A stretch of DNA of 64,000 nucleotides from Marinobacter halodurans (GTDB lineage: Bacteria; Pseudomonadota; Gammaproteobacteria; Pseudomonadales; Oleiphilaceae), in NCBI RefSeq assembly GCF_004327985.1, contig NZ_SJDL01000009.1, forward strand, positions 1 to 64,000. Reading direction: 5' to 3'. Both the position numbers and the translations under genes were made by a program. Position 1 is the first letter of the stretch. Every line of letters begins with the position of its first letter. Positions 1 through 9,164 of this stretch are shown here, piece by piece. The notes under the pieces are model-generated. The model was not told the DNA's origin. It saw only the letters and a list, made by a program, of their open reading frames with translations, and did no database searches.

Positions 1-236
1 TGACGATATTGGCCGCCTTACCCAGTGTGACCGCCTCATATGCGATTCCTGTTCGTCAGGCCAGTGCTTTGCCTGCGGCTTCCTTCAGATTCCACCTCGC
101 GGTGGACACCCTTGCCGTTCGGCTAGTAGTTCCCCTTACCGGGCCCACAGGGGACTTGCACCCCCAAGTCATCCGGCCAGCACCACCTGTACCAGAACAG
201 CGCCCGTCAAGGCGCTACGCGCCATGCCTGGCGCAC
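1..236 (-). mobile_element. 5' end of a group II intron (domain I), cut by the window edge
   Basis: Read on the minus strand, the sequence starting at 236 begins GTGCGCC, the usual group II 5' end. It then runs through blocks I recognise from bacterial group II intron RNA: GGGGGTGCAAGTCCCC (a hairpin), GAACGGCAAGGGTGTCC, GAGGTGGAATCTGAAGGAAG and GACGAACAGGAATCGCATAT. No real protein gene overlaps it. The intron starts one base after the T-tract of the terminator at 238-266, which is the insertion preference known for group IIC (bacterial class C) introns. Its reverse transcriptase/maturase and 3' end would lie left of the window. Recognition is from memory of the family, not from a covariance search. 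Confidence 0.82.
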
Positions 237-237
237 C

Positions 238-266
238 AAAAAAAAAGCCCCGGCCATGGCCGGGGC
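238..266 (-). terminator. Rho-independent terminator of the DUF1302-DUF1329 operon
   Basis: A perfect palindrome at 247-266 (GCCCCGGCC/GGCCGGGGC, centred on AT) is followed on the minus strand by nine T at 246-238. It lies 22 bp past the stop of the DUF1329 gene. The group II intron begins immediately after the T-run, so the terminator doubles as the intron's 5' exon. Confidence 0.9.
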
Positions 267-287
267 TTTCCTGGACTGCATTATGCC

Positions 288-1649
288 TTAGCGGGTACCC
301 GCCCGGCGCAGAGCCGCCGGTGTGTATTCACGGGAGCTACGCTTGGTCCCGAATTCATAGGGATCCGCTTCCTCATTGGTCAGCCCCAGGGCCAGATAAC
401 GGCCGGACAGGGTGTCATAGAGGACTTCGATCGCGTACCAGGGCACCTTGTGATCGTAGAAGTACATGCTGTGCGCCTCCGCCACACGCCACAGCTCGCC
501 GCGGCCATCATAGTGATCGATCACTGACGCCTGCCAGGTGTCCTCGTCGATGTAGAAGTCACGACGGGCATAGATGTGCCGCTCCCCTTTCTTCAGGGTC
601 GCGCGGACGTGCCAGACCCGGTGCAGCTCGTAGCGGCTCAGGGCCTGGTTGATGTGCCCGGCCTTGATGATCTGGTCATAGCTCAGGTCGCGATCAACCA
701 GCTTGTAGGAATCGTACGGAATGTACATTTCCTGCTTACCGATCAGCTCCCAGTTGTAACGGTCGGGTGAACCGTTGTACATGTCGAAGTTGTCTGACGT
801 CCGCAGACCATCGGCGGCCGTACCCGGACCGTCATAGGCCACCTGCGGCGCCCGGCGGACACGGCGTTGACCGGCGTTGTATACCCAGGCGCGGCGCGGC
901 TCCTTGACCTGGTTGATGGTCTCGTGAACCAGCAGGACGTTACCGGCCAGACGCGCCGGACCGGTGATGGCCTGCTTGAAGTAGAACAGGACGTTCTGGT
1001 CTTCCTTGGGATCGAAATCCTCGAGTGCGGCACGCCAGGTCAGTTCATCCTGGAAATGCACCACGCTGAAGTTGCCGTCTGCTGTCGGCGTCACCTGACC
1101 GACGTGTCGCGTCGTCGAGCCGCCACGATAGCGGGTGATGTGGTTCCAGATGACTTCCAGACCGTTCTGGGGAATCGGGAACGGGACGCCTTCGGTGAAG
1201 TTTTCCATGCCGTTGCCGCTGGGAATCAGCGATGTCTCGGTGGCGTTCTTCCTGGTGGCGTCATAGACCTCCTGCGGATAAGCCGCCGGACGATGCGTCG
1301 GATAGACCGGGATGAAGTAATCATCGTACTTCTTGATCATTTTCACCTGGCCAGGAGACAGTTTGTCCGCATACTGGTCGACGTTGCTCTGGTCGATGCG
1401 GAGCTGCTCCTTGTCATCCGGATACGGATTCACATAGATCCCGTCGCCCTTGTAGCCTTCCGGAATCTTCTTCAGACCACCATCCCACGCCGGAATGGCG
1501 CCGCCGTTGCCGGCCTTCTCGGCGCCGATCGGCGTCAGCGTGTCACCGAGCTTTGCCGCTTCCTGTGCGGAGACAGCCGCATTGACAGCGCCCCCATACA
1601 GGGAGGCAGCCAGGATGCCGGTGGCGATCAGTGTCTTGTTCAGTTTCAT
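288..1649 (-). CDS. DUF1329 family exported protein
   Basis: A 453-residue protein with a clear Sec signal peptide (residues 1-24, charged MKLNK start, hydrophobic core, cleavage after VNA). The rest matches the DUF1329 family (outer-membrane lipoprotein-sorting-like), with typical stretches such as [17 protein letters not shown] near the N-terminus and many Tyr/Trp-rich beta segments. The ATG at 1649 has a good GAGGT ribosome site. It is the second gene of an operon with the DUF1302 beta-barrel 32 bp upstream, and a strong terminator follows. In Pseudomonas and Marinobacter relatives the two families travel together, often beside RND exporters or lipid/steroid/alcohol catabolism genes. The biochemical role is not established; handling of hydrophobic substrates at the outer membrane is an inference. 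Confidence 0.9.
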   Translation of the reverse strand: MKLNKTLIATGILAASLYGGAVNAAVSAQEAAKLGDTLTPIGAEKAGNGGAIPAWDGGLKKIPEGYKGDGIYVNPYPDDKEQLRIDQSNVDQYADKLSPGQVKMIKKYDDYFIPVYPTHRPAAYPQEVYDATRKNATETSLIPSGNGMENFTEGVPFPIPQNGLEVIWNHITRYRGGSTTRHVGQVTPTADGNFSVVHFQDELTWRAALEDFDPKEDQNVLFYFKQAITGPARLAGNVLLVHETINQVKEPRRAWVYNAGQRRVRRAPQVAYDGPGTAADGLRTSDNFDMYNGSPDRYNWELIGKQEMYIPYDSYKLVDRDLSYDQIIKAGHINQALSRYELHRVWHVRATLKKGERHIYARRDFYIDEDTWQASVIDHYDGRGELWRVAEAHSMYFYDHKVPWYAIEVLYDTLSGRYLALGLTNEEADPYEFGTKRSSREYTPAALRRAGTR

Positions 1650-1681
1650 TGTTATACCTCGTAATGCGAATTCAGGCCCGA

Positions 1682-3538
1682 TCAGAAGGAGACCGATACA
1701 CTGGCACTGATAAAATCCCGGTCGGTCAGTTCGTTGTACGGTTTACCGCCGAAATAGTTCGTGTAGCCAACGTTCGCGCTGTAACGGTTCTGGTAGACAC
1801 CCGTCAGCGACAGACCAATCGCCTTGCGGCCCTCCAGGAAATTACCGCCGGGCGACGGCGCGTAACCCTGTACATCATGGGAGAACGCCAGTTGCGGGCT
1901 CAGGTTCACGCCGGCAAAGACGTTCGGGTAATCCCACACGAAACGGGTCCGGTAGCCCCAGGAGAAGGAAGTCGTGAAGCCTTCATTGTTGCAGTAATTC
2001 GTGTTGATGTTCAGCGACTGGCAAGCACCGCCGTCCAGCTGGCCTATACCAAAAGTACCGGAACGGCCATAGCGGGCTTCGTCATAGTCAGGCAGACCGT
2101 GCACGTACGTCGCACCCACTTCGCCAACAAACGTCAGACGGCTCGCACCCATGACCTGATCGAAGAACTTGATCAGCGTCATCTGCGCCTGCGACACCTT
2201 GAAACGATCGTAGCCTTTAGTCTCCTGACCGGACAATGCGCCGGAGCCTACCGCCACACCGGCTTCCTGTTCGCGTTGAACCTGAAGCAGACTGGCCGGG
2301 TCACCCGTCACGGGGTTATCCAGCTGAAGGCCGCCATAAATCAGTTCAAAGGCGTTCCACTGGATCGGCATGTTGTCACGGAAGCTGTATTCCGCCCCCA
2401 GCGACCAACCGCCCGGGATCGTTGTATTGATGCTCACGCCATACAGGTTGATCCCTTCGGGATACTCGACGTAGTAGCTCGGGAAACGCTCGCCGTTGCT
2501 CGGGTCGTTAACGATGCCGCTCACGTAAGGTAAACGGCTGTGATAGCGGATGTAATAGAAACCAAGTTCGGAATCATTCAGCGCCGGCACGTACCAGCGG
2601 ACAGCGGCACCGAACTGATCGCGATCATCCGGTTCCTTGTCACCTACCCGTGGTGAGATGAAACCCTGCGCATACGCCTGGGAGTCCGGCAGCTGACCGG
2701 CCAGCAGGACCGGACCACAGCCATCGGCAGCGAAGTCGTTGGTGGAGAAGAAGGTGCCACAGTCGTCCGGGCGGACTTTTTCCCAATCGGTCTGCAGGAA
2801 GGCTTCGAGGGTGACGTTCTCGGTCAGGCCAATGGAGGAATAGAGCATCTCAACCGGCAACAGGGCATCTTTAAGCTCGGCCCCCGGTGCACGGATGGCG
2901 TTGACGTCCACCGGGTTGATGACGTTGATACCGCCCTGGATAAACGTACTCTCACCCCAGCTCAGAACCTGCTTGCCGTAACGGACACTGACCGGTGTCT
3001 CTCCGAAGTACCAGTCGCTGAAGACATACGCATCGAGGAACTCACCTCCGGATGCATTGCCCTTGGCCTTATCGTTCAGTTCCCGCTGCTGGCCTACGTA
3101 GTCCGTCGCGCGGGATTCATCCTTGAGCTCGAAGTCGTACCAATAGCGTCCACGCAGGAAACCGCCGACCCGGGTGAGGTATTCGCTGTCCACGTTGTAG
3201 TTGAGATACAGCTCACTGGTCCCCTTGACGATCTTGCTGTAGGTATCGCCTTTGTCGAAGTTCAGGTTGCCGTCATCGTAGTTGTTGGTCGACGCACCGA
3301 TATTGGCGTTCGCACCACCCGGTGCGTAGGACGGGCCCAGGTTGCCCTGCGCAATCAGGCGCTTGTCCCGGTCTTGTACCCGCCAGCCCACGCCGGCCGT
3401 CAGTGTGGTGTCAAACGAAGCTTCAACGTCGCCCAGATAGAACTGGAAGGCGGCGGCAGGTGTCGACAGGGCGGCCGTAATGGCTGCTGCCAGGGGCAAT
3501 TTAACCCACTGTTGCCGCTGTTGGATTTTTCTTGTCAT
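1682..3538 (-). CDS. DUF1302 family outer-membrane beta-barrel protein
   Basis: A 618-residue protein with a signal peptide ending near AAAFQF (about residue 30), then a long run of alternating amphipathic strands ending in an aromatic residue (SVSF), as outer-membrane barrels do. Family-typical parts include LTAGVGWRVQDRDKRL near residue 47 and GKQVLSWGESTFIQGG near residue 185. The ATG at 3538 is preceded by GGAGTAG. It is the first gene of the operon with the DUF1329 gene, transcribed from a candidate promoter around 3631-3660. The family resembles porin-like channels; substrate and direction of transport are unknown. Context (thiolase upstream, acyl-CoA dehydrogenases elsewhere in the window) fits lipid or hydrocarbon use, but that is inference. 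Confidence 0.9.
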   Translation of the reverse strand: MTRKIQQRQQWVKLPLAAAITAALSTPAAAFQFYLGDVEASFDTTLTAGVGWRVQDRDKRLIAQGNLGPSYAPGGANANIGASTNNYDDGNLNFDKGDTYSKIVKGTSELYLNYNVDSEYLTRVGGFLRGRYWYDFELKDESRATDYVGQQRELNDKAKGNASGGEFLDAYVFSDWYFGETPVSVRYGKQVLSWGESTFIQGGINVINPVDVNAIRAPGAELKDALLPVEMLYSSIGLTENVTLEAFLQTDWEKVRPDDCGTFFSTNDFAADGCGPVLLAGQLPDSQAYAQGFISPRVGDKEPDDRDQFGAAVRWYVPALNDSELGFYYIRYHSRLPYVSGIVNDPSNGERFPSYYVEYPEGINLYGVSINTTIPGGWSLGAEYSFRDNMPIQWNAFELIYGGLQLDNPVTGDPASLLQVQREQEAGVAVGSGALSGQETKGYDRFKVSQAQMTLIKFFDQVMGASRLTFVGEVGATYVHGLPDYDEARYGRSGTFGIGQLDGGACQSLNINTNYCNNEGFTTSFSWGYRTRFVWDYPNVFAGVNLSPQLAFSHDVQGYAPSPGGNFLEGRKAIGLSLTGVYQNRYSANVGYTNYFGGKPYNELTDRDFISASVSVSF

Positions 3539-3630
3539 TGGAAAGCTACTCCATTGTTGTTCTGAGTCGCGCTCTAGTTATTTGTCTTCACGATGTCGGA
3601 GGCTCCACGCACAGTGCTCGTGATGATGGC

Positions 3631-3668
3631 ACTATAGCTAAGGCTCCGGGACGCTTTGATCGATCAAA
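3631..3668 (-). promoter_or_regulatory. Candidate promoter with palindromic operator for the DUF1302-DUF1329 operon
   Basis: On the minus strand TATAGT (3636-3631) is a good -10 box, with no matching -35. The -35 area is instead occupied by the perfect 14-bp palindrome TTTGATCGATCAAA at 3655-3668, centred about 25 bp upstream of the -10. That is where a class II activator, or a repressor, would sit. The 5' UTR would be about 85 nt. The regulator is not identifiable from this window. Confidence 0.45.
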
Positions 3669-3997
3669 AGTATGATTTTGCGGCCCCTCACCGCGGGCAC
3701 TCCCACGATGCCGCATCAGCACCATCCCCTGGTCATGCTGTCTGCCTGCGCCACGCTACTGCCGGTCAGGATGGCCGGATATCGCCTGAACCAGTCGCCC
3801 GGCGTTCAATAACGGCGGCGCCCTGCGTCGACTCGACTTATCCGGAGGCACCCTCAATATAGACGGTAAAACAGGGGGCAACCAGCGCGCGTGCGCAGGT
3901 TTCAGGCCTCACAGCGGGCGTTTTGTGAAAGGGATCAAAGGCGGTCTGGAGGGAATCCGGCCAAGCCCGGACGAGACCGGCATCCGGGCTTGACAGT

Positions 3998-4024
3998 AAA
4001 ACCTGCGGGCATGGAAGCCGCAGG
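3998..4024 (-). terminator. Probable terminator of the thiolase gene
   Basis: The stem CCTGCGG (4002-4008)/CCGCAGG (4018-4024) with a nine-base loop is followed on the minus strand by TTTT at 4001-3998. It starts nine bases after the thiolase stop codon. Confidence 0.6.
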
Positions 4025-4032
4025 CCGACGGC

Positions 4033-5217
4033 TCAGAGCATTTCGATAGCCATGGCGGTGGCCTCACCCCCGCCGATGCACAGCGCGGCGATGCCCCGCG
4101 ACTTACCCTGACGCTTGAGCGCGTGCATCAGCGTCACCACCAGCCGGGAGCCGGTGGAGCCAACCGGGTGCCCCTGGGCGCAGGCACCTCCGTGAACATT
4201 GACCTTCTCCGGGTCCAGATCCAGCTCGCGAATCGGCATCATGGCGACCATGGCAAAGGCTTCGTTGATCTCGAACAGATCCACGTCATCCTTGGCCCAA
4301 CCGGTTTTCTCGAACAATGTCCTGATCGCACCCACCGGTGCACAGGTGAACTCCGCGGGATGCTGGGAATGCGTCGAGTGCGCCACGATCCGCGCCATGG
4401 GCTTGAGGCCCCGGCGTCCCGCCTCGGACTCGCGCATCAACAACAGGGCTGAAGCGCCATCGGAAATGGACGACGCATTGGCGGCGGTAACGGTTCCGTC
4501 TTTCCTGAACGCCGGACGCAGGGTCGGGATCTTGTCCAGGTTGGCCGTCAGCGGCTGCTCGTCGTCCTCAACCACCGTCTCGCCCTTGCGGGTCTTCACG
4601 GTGACCGGGACGATCTCGTCCTTCAACACGCCGTCCCTGATCGCCTGCTGGGCCCGCCTAAGCGAATTGATGGCGTAGCCGTCCATCTCTTCGCGGGTAT
4701 AGCCTTTCCTGTCGGCCATATCCTGGGCGAAGGCACCCATCAGGCGGCCGGTCTCGGCATCTTCCAGCCCGTCCAGGAACATATGATCCTGCGGTGCCTG
4801 CCCCGGCCCCATACGATAGCCCTGGCGCGCACCAAGCAACACATAAGGCGCATTGGACATGCTCTCCATACCGCCCGCAACCATGATGTCGTTGGTACCG
4901 GCCTTGATCAGGTCGTGCGCCAGCATGGTGGCTTTCATGCCGGAGCCGCACAGTTTATTGATCGTGGTCGCACCGGTGCTGTCCGGCAGACCAGCCTGAC
5001 GCATCGCCTGTCGTGCCGGTCCCTGCTTGAGACCGGCGGGCAGCACGTTGCCCATGATCACTTCCTGCACATCCTCCGGCCGCAGGGAGGCCCGGCGGAC
5101 AGCCTCGGCGATGGTAAGCGCACCCAGCTCGACGGCGCTGACGGCAGCCAGGCTTCCCTGGAAACCGCCCATCGGTGTACGGGCGCCGCTGACAATAACG
5201 ACGTTATCGTTGCTCAT
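4033..5217 (-). CDS. Acetyl-CoA C-acetyltransferase (thiolase)
   Basis: A 394-residue thiolase, the usual length. It condenses two acetyl-CoA or cleaves 3-ketoacyl-CoA. The nucleophilic cysteine is C90 in NKLCGSGMKA. The second conserved region is HGGACAQGHPVGSTGSR, with the catalytic His in GHP, and the C-terminal CxG motif is ALCIGGGEATA. The ATG at 5217 has GAGGAA just upstream. Downstream hairpins suggest it ends its own unit; zapE lies 86 bp upstream in the same direction. Whether it is biosynthetic (acetoacetyl-CoA, PHB) or degradative cannot be told from the sequence: no fadB or phaB homologue is adjacent. Confidence 0.92.
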   Translation of the reverse strand: MSNDNVVIVSGARTPMGGFQGSLAAVSAVELGALTIAEAVRRASLRPEDVQEVIMGNVLPAGLKQGPARQAMRQAGLPDSTGATTINKLCGSGMKATMLAHDLIKAGTNDIMVAGGMESMSNAPYVLLGARQGYRMGPGQAPQDHMFLDGLEDAETGRLMGAFAQDMADRKGYTREEMDGYAINSLRRAQQAIRDGVLKDEIVPVTVKTRKGETVVEDDEQPLTANLDKIPTLRPAFRKDGTVTAANASSISDGASALLLMRESEAGRRGLKPMARIVAHSTHSQHPAEFTCAPVGAIRTLFEKTGWAKDDVDLFEINEAFAMVAMMPIRELDLDPEKVNVHGGACAQGHPVGSTGSRLVVTLMHALKRQGKSRGIAALCIGGGEATAMAIEML

Positions 5218-5303
5218 GGTATTTCCTCATCTGTGGTAGAGCCCGCGGAATCTTCAGGGCGGGCCTGTTATTGGTATTTTTTTGGTGTACAGAACACTTG
5301 GCC

Positions 5304-6401
5304 TCAGGGCTTGTGGGGCTCCTGGAGGTACTCTTTCGACTGCATCTCCAGCAGCCGCGATTCGGTCCGCTCGAACTCGAATCCCAAACGACCGCCGGCG
5401 TACAACTCGTGGATGGGCGCTTCGGCCGAGATGATGACTTTAACGTGGCGATCGTAGAACTCGTCGATCATGTTGATGAAGCGCCGTGCCTGATCGTCCT
5501 TGTCACGACCGAGCACCGGCACGTCACTGATGATCACCGCGTGGAATTCACGCGCCAGCTCGATGTAGTCGTTCTGGCTGCGTGGGCCGTCACAAAGGGC
5601 CTTGAAGTCGAACCAGACCACGTCATCGGCATGCGCCAGGGCAGGGATCTTGCGACCGTTGACTTCCAGGTTCAGGGAATGCCCGGTCGAATCCACCGAC
5701 AGTCGATCAAAACTGGATCGCAGGCTCTCGGTGGCCTCCGGCCCCAGAGGCGTGTGGAACAGGCGGGCCTGCTCCAGCGTCCGCAACCGGTAATCGACGC
5801 CGCCGTCCACGTTGACCACATCGGTGTACTTCTTGACCAGGTCGATGGCCGGCAGGAAGCGGGCGCGCTGCAGACCATCCTTGTAGAGGCCATCCGGCAC
5901 GATGTTCGAGGTACAGACGAGCGTGACGCCCCGGCTGAACAGCGTATCGAGCAGGGTCGCCAGAATCATGGCATCGCCGATGTCGGACACAAAAAATTCA
6001 TCGAAGCAGATCACGGTCGTTTCTTCAGCAAAACGCTCGCCGACGACCTCCAGGGGATTCTTGGTGCCCTTCAGTGTCTTGAGTTCGTTGTGCACGCGCT
6101 GCATGAAGCGATGGAAGTGCACGCGCATCTTGCGCTCAAACGGCAGCGCCTCATAAAACGTGTCCATCAGATAGGTCTTGCCGCGACCCACACCGCCCCA
6201 GAAGTAGAGTCCCTTGATCGGTTCTTCGCGCCCGCCACGCAACTTGCGCCGCAGCCTGGTGAATGTCTTCTGACGCTGGCTTTCGGATTCCACCAGTTTG
6301 TCGTACAGTGCCTGAAGACGCTGTACCGCGTCCGCCTGTGCGGCATCTTTCTCAAAACCGTCTTTCTGGAGGTCTTGCTGATAGCGTTCCCACGGGGTCA
6401 T
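5304..6401 (-). CDS. zapE: Cell division ATPase ZapE (AFG1 family)
   Basis: A 365-residue AFG1-type AAA ATPase. ZapE binds FtsZ and destabilises Z-ring bundles late in division. The Walker A is GGVGRGKT (about 69-76), the Walker B is VICFDEFFV, and the family-typical GIPxLYFWGGVGxGKT layout is seen. An in-frame extension to 6524 exists, but the start at 6401 (MTPWERYQQDL) matches family N-termini and length, so I use it. Neighbours differ from the Pseudomonas layout (rplM-rpsI nearby), with a thiolase downstream here. zapG lies divergently 364 bp away. Confidence 0.93.
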   Translation of the reverse strand: MTPWERYQQDLQKDGFEKDAAQADAVQRLQALYDKLVESESQRQKTFTRLRRKLRGGREEPIKGLYFWGGVGRGKTYLMDTFYEALPFERKMRVHFHRFMQRVHNELKTLKGTKNPLEVVGERFAEETTVICFDEFFVSDIGDAMILATLLDTLFSRGVTLVCTSNIVPDGLYKDGLQRARFLPAIDLVKKYTDVVNVDGGVDYRLRTLEQARLFHTPLGPEATESLRSSFDRLSVDSTGHSLNLEVNGRKIPALAHADDVVWFDFKALCDGPRSQNDYIELAREFHAVIISDVPVLGRDKDDQARRFINMIDEFYDRHVKVIISAEAPIHELYAGGRLGFEFERTESRLLEMQSKEYLQEPHKP

Positions 6402-6765
6402 GCGTTGCTCTTGTCTCGCTTGATGGTGCTGGTCAATAAGGCGCCGTATTGTCGCTGATTTTGCCCCTTTTCTCCATTGTGCCTGCGCGCACGGCAGGAA
6501 GGCCGCCGGATCGTGGACCGTCACGCCCTACATGGTCATTGGTTGGTCTATGCGACGATTGGAGGGACGAACAGGCATGGGCGACATAGCGGTCAGCCGG
6601 TATACTTAAGGTGCCTTGATTGGCATCCGGGCGCTGGCCCGGCGCTGCGATATGCCCTAGCGGCTTGCGGGCCGGGGCGACCGGAGCTGTCAATAGCCAG
6701 AGAGGCACCATGACGCCAGCATCGGCGTCTTTATACTCATTCTCGAATTCAGGGTCAGGGACAGT
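6402..6765. other. 364-bp divergent intergenic region between zapE and zapG
   Basis: Holds the two divergent promoters. Going right, GTATACTT at 6600-6607 could be an extended -10 for zapG, but no good -35 is spaced correctly. Possible reading frames here have no ribosome site or family signature, and I call none. Confidence 0.5.
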
Positions 6766-7206
6766 ATGACGCAACTCATTCTCATCGCTTTAGCCACCCT
6801 CGTCATCGGGCTTGTCGTCGGCGTACTGGTCGGCCGCTCAGGCCAGAGCACCAGTCTGCGCCAGCGCCGCCTGGAGCAGCAGATCGACGAGTTGCGCAGC
6901 GAATATACCCGCTACCAGGCCCAGGTCAATGAACACTTCATGGAGTCCGCTCACCTGATGCGCCGGCTCAATGATGTCTACCGGGATGTCAGCCAACACA
7001 TGGCTCGCGGCGCCAACCGCCTGTGCCACGATGAGGACTGGCTCGACGAACTGGAGAAAAAGGACGATACCGCCCGTCTCGGCGCGGCCAAATCGGAAGA
7101 CTCCGGCTTCGAACCGCCCCGGGACTATGCCCCCAAGAGCGACCCGAAGGAAAAAGGCACTCTGGCGGAAGATTACGGGCTGCGTGAGAAAAGCCAGACC
7201 GAGTAG
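6766..7206 (+). CDS. zapG: ZapG/YhcB family inner-membrane protein (DUF1043)
   Basis: A 146-residue protein with one N-terminal membrane anchor (about residues 3-24, rich in L/V/I/G), followed by a coiled coil (RQRRLEQQIDELRSEYTRYQ) and a charged disordered tail. This is the DUF1043 layout; E. coli ZapG (YhcB) links envelope growth and cell division. The ribosome site is AGGGACA before the ATG. It is monocistronic and convergent with nif3; the hairpin at 7229-7265 serves both. Confidence 0.9.
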   Translation: MTQLILIALATLVIGLVVGVLVGRSGQSTSLRQRRLEQQIDELRSEYTRYQAQVNEHFMESAHLMRRLNDVYRDVSQHMARGANRLCHDEDWLDELEKKDDTARLGAAKSEDSGFEPPRDYAPKSDPKEKGTLAEDYGLREKSQTE

Positions 7207-7228
7207 ACGGCCACGGCCCGATCTGCCC

Positions 7229-7268
7229 GGGCGGCGGCAAACCGGCGACCGGATTGCCGCCGCCCTTT
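7229..7268. terminator. Shared terminator between convergent zapG and nif3
   Basis: A 12-bp perfect stem GGGCGGCGGCAA (7229-7240)/TTGCCGCCGCCC (7254-7265) is followed by TTT on the plus strand. The T-tract is short, but the stem is strong and sits between two convergent stops. Confidence 0.65.
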
Positions 7269-7274
7269 CCTGCC

Positions 7275-8033
7275 CTACACCGGATTATCGATGTCGATAA
7301 AGGTGTGACGAATCCCCAGTTCCTGCGCCAGTCGCTCGCCCACCGCCTGCACACCGTAGCGCTCCGTGGCGTGGTGGCCCGCCGAGAAATAGTGGATACC
7401 GTCTTCGCGCGCGGTATGCACGGTGGGCTCTGAAATCTCGCCACTGATAAAGGCGTCGGCACCGGCCTCCAAAGCCTGGCCGATGAACCCCTGGGCCGCG
7501 CCGGTACACCAGGCAACCCGGCGAATCTGATCGACACCATGCCCCACATGCAGGGGTGTCCGATGCAACCGTTCCTCCAGCAGACCGGACAACCGGGACG
7601 CCGTCATCGGTGTCGCCAACTCACCCATCCAGACCAGGCCGCCCTCCTGTACCGGTGATGCGCTGCGCAACTCCAGCACCTCGCCCAATTGGCGGTTGTT
7701 GCCCAGTTCCGGGTGATCATCCAGCGGCAGGTGATAGGCCAGCAGGCTGACATCCTCACGCAGCAACGCCTGCAGACGCCGCTTCTTCATGCCACGGATG
7801 CGCTGGTCCTCGCCTTTCCAGAAATAGCCGTGGTGCACCAGCAGCATGTCCGCGCCAGCCTCGATGGCCGCATCGATAAACGCCTGGGAAGCGGTCACGC
7901 CGGTGACCACATGCGCCACGGACTCGCGTCCCTCGACCTGCAGGCCGTTGGGGCAGTAATCCTGGAAACGCCCCGGTTCAAGCCACGATTCCACCAGGCT
8001 GACCACCTTGTCACGGGTAGTGCTCGTCGTCAT
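7275..8033 (-). CDS. Nif3-like dinuclear metal-centre protein (YbgI family)
   Basis: A 252-residue protein, same size as E. coli YbgI. Motifs: DYCPNGLQVEG near residue 24, metal-ligand VHHGYFW near 65, YHLPLDDH near 98, and the C-terminal FSAGHHATERYG with further ligands. The family forms toroidal hexamers with two metals per subunit; the physiological reaction is debated (GTP cyclohydrolase-like activity or DNA/glutathione-related roles have been proposed). The ATG at 8033 has a GGAGG site. It follows hisC by 75 bp. In Pseudomonas a DegS/AlgW protease gene usually separates this gene from hisC; here it is absent. Confidence 0.92.
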   Translation of the reverse strand: MTTSTTRDKVVSLVESWLEPGRFQDYCPNGLQVEGRESVAHVVTGVTASQAFIDAAIEAGADMLLVHHGYFWKGEDQRIRGMKKRRLQALLREDVSLLAYHLPLDDHPELGNNRQLGEVLELRSASPVQEGGLVWMGELATPMTASRLSGLLEERLHRTPLHVGHGVDQIRRVAWCTGAAQGFIGQALEAGADAFISGEISEPTVHTAREDGIHYFSAGHHATERYGVQAVGERLAQELGIRHTFIDIDNPV

Positions 8034-8108
8034 GGGAGACCTCCAGAGTCGATACTTGAGGGAAACGAAATGCAGGCCGGCGAGATCCAGGGATCGCCGG
8101 CTGCGTAC

Positions 8109-9164
8109 TTACACGATATCAGGCAGGGCCCCGAGCAGGGCATCGTTCTGGGTTTCGGAACCGATGGTAATGCGCAGATGGTTCTCGATACGCGGCTTGT
8201 TGAAATGGCGCACGATAATGCTGCGCTCACGCAAAGCCGCTGCGATGTCCGCACCGGCATGGTCGGGATGGCGCGCCAGCACGAAATTGGCGGCCGACGG
8301 CACCACCTCGAAGCCCAACTGCTCCAACCCGTCCGTGACCCGCTGACGTTCGCGGACCACATACTCCGTAGCCTGGCGGAAATACGCCTCGTCCTCATAG
8401 GCGGCGACGGCCCCAACCAGCGCCAGCCGGTCCAGCGGGTAGGAGTTGAAGCTGTTCTTCACCCGCTCCAGAGCCTCGATCAGATCGGCGTGACCCACGG
8501 CGAAACCGACTCGCAACCCCGCCAGCGAACGGGATTTTGACAGGGTCTGGGTCACCAGCAGGTTGGGATAACGGTCCACCAACCCAATCGCTGTCTCGGC
8601 ACCAAAATCCACATAGGCCTCATCAATGACGACGACCACGTCCGGATTGGAACCCACGATCCGTTCCACCTCGGACAACGCCAGCGCTTTCCCGGAAGGC
8701 GCATTCGGGTTCGGGAAAATGATCCCGCCGCAATCGCCCCGGTAATCCTCCGGGCGGATCGAGAAATCCCCGGCAACCGGAATGGCCCGGGCCTCTATGT
8801 TGTAGATGCCGCAGTACACCGGATAGAAGCTGTAGGTGATATCCGGGAACAGGATGGGCTTGCCGTGCTGGAACAGGCCAAAGAAGATATGCGCCAACAC
8901 CTCGTCCGAGCCATTGCCCAGGAACACCTGTTTCGGCGACACCCCGTGGTAATCCGCAAGCTTTGACTTCAGCGCATCGCCATTGGGATCCGGATAGAGA
9001 CGCAGGCTATCCCCCGCCTCGGCACGAATCGCCTCAAGAACCCTGGGCGACGGTCCCAGTGGGTGCTCGTTGGTGTTGAGCTTCACCAGATCCCTGAGTT
9101 TGGGCTGTTCGCCCGGCACGTAGGGCGTCAGATCCTTGATCCGGGGACTCCAGAAACGACTCAT
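8109..9164 (-). CDS. hisC: Histidinol-phosphate aminotransferase
   Basis: A 351-residue class I/II PLP aminotransferase of histidine synthesis, converting imidazole-acetol phosphate plus glutamate to histidinol phosphate. The PLP lysine is K210 in [14 protein letters not shown]. Other signatures are [12 protein letters not shown] at the N-terminus, [10 protein letters not shown] for phosphate binding and IDEAYVDFG for the PLP-pyridine Asp. Its ATG overlaps the hisD stop as ATGA, so translation is coupled. The terminal genes of this minus-strand run are hisC and then nif3. Confidence 0.95.
   Translation of the reverse strand: MSRFWSPRIKDLTPYVPGEQPKLRDLVKLNTNEHPLGPSPRVLEAIRAEAGDSLRLYPDPNGDALKSKLADYHGVSPKQVFLGNGSDEVLAHIFFGLFQHGKPILFPDITYSFYPVYCGIYNIEARAIPVAGDFSIRPEDYRGDCGGIIFPNPNAPSGKALALSEVERIVGSNPDVVVVIDEAYVDFGAETAIGLVDRYPNLLVTQTLSKSRSLAGLRVGFAVGHADLIEALERVKNSFNSYPLDRLALVGAVAAYEDEAYFRQATEYVVRERQRVTDGLEQLGFEVVPSAANFVLARHPDHAGADIAAALRERSIIVRHFNKPRIENHLRITIGSETQNDALLGALPDIV

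Larger units (their letters stand above)
3539..4032. other. 494-bp intergenic region upstream of the DUF1302 operon
   Basis: No convincing gene. A 68-codon frame at 3656-3862 has no ribosome site and no recognisable sequence. On the minus strand the region holds the terminator of the thiolase gene (3998-4024), another GC hairpin (AGCCCGGA/TCCGGGCT, 3964-3990), the candidate operator palindrome at 3655-3668 and a TATAGT -10 at 3631-3636. Confidence 0.7.

Noticed and set aside
1-236. Integron attC site as the target of the intron
   Set aside because: Some class C introns sit in attC sites, but the flanking exon here is a plain rho-independent terminator with no attC core sites.
9-527. 172-codon plus-strand frame at the left edge
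   Set aside because: Covers the group II intron RNA, the terminator and the end of the DUF1329 gene; not a plausible protein.
3656-3862. 68-codon frame in the gap upstream of the DUF1302 operon
   Set aside because: No ribosome site, no recognisable sequence, and it begins inside the candidate operator palindrome.
6581-6607. Full sigma70 promoter for zapG (GCGACA and TATACT)
   Set aside because: The spacer is only 14 bp, so the pair is not a credible promoter; only the -10 was mentioned.
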